NCBI GenBank assembly: GCA_035624785.1
Contig: DASPQV010000025.1
Span: 310,001-374,000 of the forward strand
Length of the DNA stretch: 64,000 nucleotides
Source of the DNA: JAJZNI01 sp035624785
Lineage (GTDB): Bacteria; Chloroflexota; Dormibacteria; Aeolococcales; Aeolococcaceae
Reading direction: 5' to 3'
Part shown: positions 61,450 through 64,000 of the stretch, piece after piece
Numbering within the stretch: position 1 is the stretch's first letter
Layout: the number at the start of each line of letters is the position of its first letter
The notes under the pieces: model-generated
The model's input: the letters and a program-made list of their open reading frames with translations, nothing else
What the model was told of the DNA's origin: nothing
The model's database searches: none
Made by a program: the position numbers and the translations under genes

Positions 61450-62349
61450 GTGCGGGTGACCGTCCGGGTCCCGGCGACCGTCGCCAACCTCGGGCCGGGC
61501 TTCGACATCCTGGCCCTGGCGGTGCAGCTCCAGAACGAGGTGGAGGCGCGGAGCGACGGCGCGGGGGGGCTCACCATCGACCCCGGCCCCGGCGCCCCCG
61601 CGGATCTCAGCGACCCGGCCGGCAACCTGATCTGCCGAGCCTACGTCTCAGCCTGCGAGGCGGCCGGGGTGCCGCCGCCGGGGGCCGAGCTCCGCTGCCG
61701 CACCGCCATCCCGCTGGGACGTGGCCTCGGCTCCAGCGCCGCGGCAGCTCTGAGCGGGGTGCTGGTCGCCAACGCCCTGGCCGGGCTCGGCTGGGACGAG
61801 AACGAGGTGATCACCCATGCCGCGGCCCTGGAGGGGCATTCCGACAATGTCGCTGCGGCCATGCTCGGTGGCCTGGCCGTCTGCGTGAGGGGCGGGCCGG
61901 TCGTCCACCTGGAGGTTCCCGAGGAGCTGCGCGCCGTCGTCTTCCTGCCCGAGGGCGAGATGAGCACCCCGCTGGCGCGGCAGGTGGTTCCGCACTCGTT
62001 CAGCCGGGAGGACGCGGTCCACAACGCGGCGCGCTGCGCCCTGCTGGTGGCGGCGATGCTGACCGGGCAGCTGAATCTCCTCGGAGAGGCGATGCGCGAC
62101 CGCTGGCACCAGCCCGCCAGGAGCGAGCTCATGCCCCACGTGCCGCTGCTGATCGAGACCGCCCTGGAGGCGGGCGCCCATGGAGCCTGCCTGGCCGGTT
62201 CGGGACCGTCCGTGCTCGCCCTGGTGAGCGGGGATCCGGCCCCGGTTGCGGCGGCCATGGACGCGGTGGCACGGCGCAGCGGGGTGGCCGGCGGCTCGAT
62301 GACCTACCGGGTCCGCAACTTCGGCGCCCGGGTGGACCTGGCGCCGTGA
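61450..62349 (+). CDS. thrB: Homoserine kinase
   Basis: 299 residues of the GHMP kinase fold. VRVPATVANLGPGFDILALA is the opening. The ATP-binding PLGRGLGSSAAAALSG (PxxxGLGSSAA) and ALEGHSDNVAAAMLGGL follow, with the C-terminal GACLAGSGPSVLAL (motif 3). It makes O-phosphohomoserine for ThrC. GTG start where the fold begins. The end overlaps the lysC start (GTGA). The gene order is hom-thrC-thrB-lysC, so all but aspartate semialdehyde dehydrogenase is here. Confidence 0.95.
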   Translation: MRVTVRVPATVANLGPGFDILALAVQLQNEVEARSDGAGGLTIDPGPGAPADLSDPAGNLICRAYVSACEAAGVPPPGAELRCRTAIPLGRGLGSSAAAALSGVLVANALAGLGWDENEVITHAAALEGHSDNVAAAMLGGLAVCVRGGPVVHLEVPEELRAVVFLPEGEMSTPLARQVVPHSFSREDAVHNAARCALLVAAMLTGQLNLLGEAMRDRWHQPARSELMPHVPLLIETALEAGAHGACLAGSGPSVLALVSGDPAPVAAAMDAVARRSGVAGGSMTYRVRNFGARVDLAP

Positions 62350-63569
62350 GCGACGGCTGCGTCGTCCAGAAGTTCGGGGGCAGCAGCGTGGCCAGCGCCG
62401 AGCTGATCCAGCGCGTGGCCAAGCGGATTGCGGTCACCCGATCGACGCGCGAACGGGTGGTGGCGGTGGTGAGCGCCATGGGCGACAGCACCGACGAGCT
62501 GCTCAGCCTCGCCCACAAGATCAACCCGGCGCCGCCGAGCCGCGAGATGGACCAGCTTCTCTCCACCGGCGAGACCATCACCGCTCCCCTCATGGCCATG
62601 GCCCTGGAGGGCCTGGGGGTGGCCGCGATCTCGCTGACCGGGCTGCAGGCCGGGATCCGGACCAGCAACATCCATCGCAGCGCCCGGATCGTCGACATCG
62701 TCCCGCAGCGCATCATCGAGGAGCTGGAGCGCGGCAAGGTGGTGGTGGTCGCCGGCTTCCAGGGTGCCACCGAGGACCTGGACATCACCACCCTGGGCCG
62801 GGGCGGCTCGGACACCACCGCGGTCGCCCTGGCGGTGGAGCTGAAGGCGGACCGCTGCGAGATCTACAGCGACGTGGCCGGCGTCTACACCGCCGATCCC
62901 CGGATCGAGCCGAGGGCTCGGCTGATCCGCGAGATCGCCTACGCCGAGATGCTAGAATTCGCCGCCGTCGGCGCCAAGGTCATGCATCCGCGCGCCGTCG
63001 AGATCGGCGAGACCTACGCCATGCCGATCGTCGTGCGTTCGACATTCGGGGACGATCCCGGGACTCTCATCCGCCACAGCTCCGCCATGGAAGATCGGCA
63101 GAAGATCCGCGGCATCGCCCATGACGCCGGAGTCGCCAAGGTCATCCTGACCCGCGTACCCGACCGTCCGGGGATCGCCGCCACCGCGTTCACCGCCATC
63201 GGCGACGCCGGTATCAATGTGGACATCATCGTCCAAAACGTCAGCCACGACGGCTTCACCGACCTCGCCTTCACGATCGCCGAGGAGGACCTCCCCCGGG
63301 CCCGACCGATCCTGGACGAGGTGGCGCGCAGCGTGGGCGCCGAGCGGGTGGTGACCGACACCGCCATCGCCACAGTTTCGGTGGTCGGCACCGCCTTCCT
63401 GGGCACCCCGGGGATGCACGCGCGGATCTTCCGAGCCCTGTCGGCGCGGGGGATCAACGTGGAGCAGATCACCACCAGCCAGATCCACGTGACCGTGATC
63501 ATCGCCCGCAACCGGGTTGCCGACGCCGTCCAGGCGCTGCACGCGGAGTTCGAGCTGGAGCAGGACTAG
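62346..63569 (+). CDS. lysC: Aspartate kinase
   Basis: 407 residues. VQKFGGSSVASAELI is the opening, then VVAVVSAMGDSTDELL, LGRGGSDTTAVALAVELKAD and CEIYSDVAGVYTADPR. Two ACT domains follow (KVILTRVPDRPGIAATAFTA and VSVVGTAFLGTPGMHARIFR), so allosteric feedback by lysine and/or threonine is expected. It phosphorylates aspartate, the first step for Thr, Met and Lys. GTG start overlapping the thrB stop. It is last in the operon, an unusual place for the pathway's first enzyme. Confidence 0.95.
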   Translation: MSDGCVVQKFGGSSVASAELIQRVAKRIAVTRSTRERVVAVVSAMGDSTDELLSLAHKINPAPPSREMDQLLSTGETITAPLMAMALEGLGVAAISLTGLQAGIRTSNIHRSARIVDIVPQRIIEELERGKVVVVAGFQGATEDLDITTLGRGGSDTTAVALAVELKADRCEIYSDVAGVYTADPRIEPRARLIREIAYAEMLEFAAVGAKVMHPRAVEIGETYAMPIVVRSTFGDDPGTLIRHSSAMEDRQKIRGIAHDAGVAKVILTRVPDRPGIAATAFTAIGDAGINVDIIVQNVSHDGFTDLAFTIAEEDLPRARPILDEVARSVGAERVVTDTAIATVSVVGTAFLGTPGMHARIFRALSARGINVEQITTSQIHVTVIIARNRVADAVQALHAEFELEQD

Positions 63570-63814
63570 ACGGGCATCGCCACGATGACCCGAGCCATTG
63601 CCGAGCCGCGAATCGCCTCCCCCCCGGGGCGCCGGGATCGGCTCGCCTCGGAGGTTCCCGCCGAGCCCAGGACCCGGGCGAGGACAGCCACTCCGGGCCA
63701 GCGAGTTAGGGAAATTCATGTCCACAACTACGCTGGCGAGGAGGGTTACGCTGGCGCGCCGCACGGTCCGGGCGCGGCTCGCCGAGGGGCAGCTCGGCCG
63801 ATGGTGGGCGCGCG
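63570..63814. other. Intergenic region between lysC and ychF
   Basis: 245 bases. It contains the GTTGTGGAC element copy at 63705-63728 and a direct repeat of ACGCTGGCG (about 63730 and 63749). TACGCT in it could be a -10 for ychF. The frame that crosses it is Arg/Ala-rich with no ribosome site and is not counted. Confidence 0.45.
63705..63728 (-). repeat. GTTGTGGAC-N12-AAC element, copy 4
   Basis: Minus-strand GTTGTGGAC (63720-63728), N12, AAC (63705-63707). The spacer ends in TTTCCCT, close to the copy at 48547-48570. It lies between the convergent-free ends of lysC and ychF. Confidence 0.45.
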
Positions 63815-64000
63815 GTGGCGCTGAGCGTCGGCATCGTGGGCCTGCCCAACGCCGGCAAGTCGACGCTGTTCAACGCGCTCACCCGGGCGGGCGCCCAGGT
63901 GGGCAACTACCCGTTCACCACCATCGAGCCCAACACCGGGGTGGTGCCGGTGCCCGACCCGCGGCTCGATCGTCTCGCGGCGGTTTTCAACCCGCATCGC
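63815..64000 (+). CDS. ychF: Redox-regulated ATPase/GTPase YchF, N-terminal part
   Basis: Sixty-two residues before the window edge. VGIVGLPNAGKSTLFNALT is the Obg-family P loop; the NYPFTTIEPNTGVVPVPDPR segment is the YchF switch I region. YchF binds ATP and acts in translation stress. The GTG is the first start codon in frame; an upstream ATG in another frame ends in a stop. C-terminal TGS domain lies outside the window. Confidence 0.93.
   Translation, partial: MALSVGIVGLPNAGKSTLFNALTRAGAQVGNYPFTTIEPNTGVVPVPDPRLDRLAAVFNPHR

Noticed and set aside
63585..63824. A 79-codon frame between lysC and ychF
   Set aside because: Arg/Ala-rich, crosses the ychF start and lacks any start signal.

Overview
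The window is very GC-rich (roughly 70 percent) and gene-dense, with short intergenic gaps, GTG and TTG starts, many 4-nt stop/start overlaps, and many starts placed directly behind a TANNNT-type -10 box. The gene set (F420-type luciferase-like oxidoreductase, a small DUF5679-type zinc ribbon, LigD with its polymerase domain at the C terminus, an EF-G-like second GTPase, a Flp pilin, Tap-like exported hydrolase) suggests an uncultivated Chloroflexota/Dormibacterota-like soil bacterium or a relative. That is inference; no rRNA or single diagnostic marker lies in the window. I see no rRNA, tRNA, CRISPR array, intact insertion sequence or prophage, so this looks like core chromosome.

Layout. 0-5.8 kb: partial F420-type oxidoreductase, MscS channel, ribosomal protein L25, a B12-binding subunit, an ADP-ribosylglycohydrolase-like protein with a divergent membrane protein, and a DUF1444-like protein. 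5.8-12.8 kb: an FtsX/MacB-type ABC exporter and a MoxR AAA/VWA pair. 12.8-18.7 kb: a hairpin-rich gap with the clearest sigma70-type promoter of the window, an exported lipoprotein hydrolase, a channel-like membrane protein, a methyltransferase and a uracil-DNA glycosylase-like protein. 18.7-30 kb: RecJ, a class-I amidotransferase, aconitase with a conspicuous operator-promoter, an exported C39-like peptidase, an HNH nuclease and the three-domain LigD. 30-36.4 kb: gyrB, plsX, gyrA and a GNAT acetyltransferase, the last three overlapping. 36.4-45 kb: small proteins, bactofilin, two methyltransferases, EF-G-like GTPase, PlsY-like and DedA membrane proteins, ROK kinase. 45-48.5 kb: gcvPA-gcvPB-pyrE, with 4-nt overlaps. 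48.5-52.2 kb: secreted proteins and lipoproteins of unknown function, a lytic transglycosylase with a long leader, and an orphan Flp pilin. 52.2-56.9 kb: a chain Nudix-Arg-rich-HAD-XRE with overlapping ends, DNA polymerase IV, a sigma-like protein lacking region 4, and an SRPBCC protein. 57-64 kb: a PAS-GGDEF-EAL protein with degenerate catalytic motifs, the hom-thrC-thrB-lysC operon, and the start of ychF.

How the genes fit together. The aspartate-to-threonine branch is nearly complete in one operon. Glycine cleavage P subunits are coupled to pyrimidine synthesis. DNA supercoiling genes are coupled to phospholipid initiation (PlsX), and a PlsY-like protein lies 9 kb away. Repair functions (RecJ, UDG-like, LigD, Pol IV) are scattered. 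The most notable non-coding signals are window-wide leaderless gene starts, four intergenic copies of a GTTGTGGAC-N12-AAC element, GC-hairpin repeats, two AT-rich perfect palindromes near acnA and the EF-G-like gene, and a possible structured transcript at 13.08 kb.
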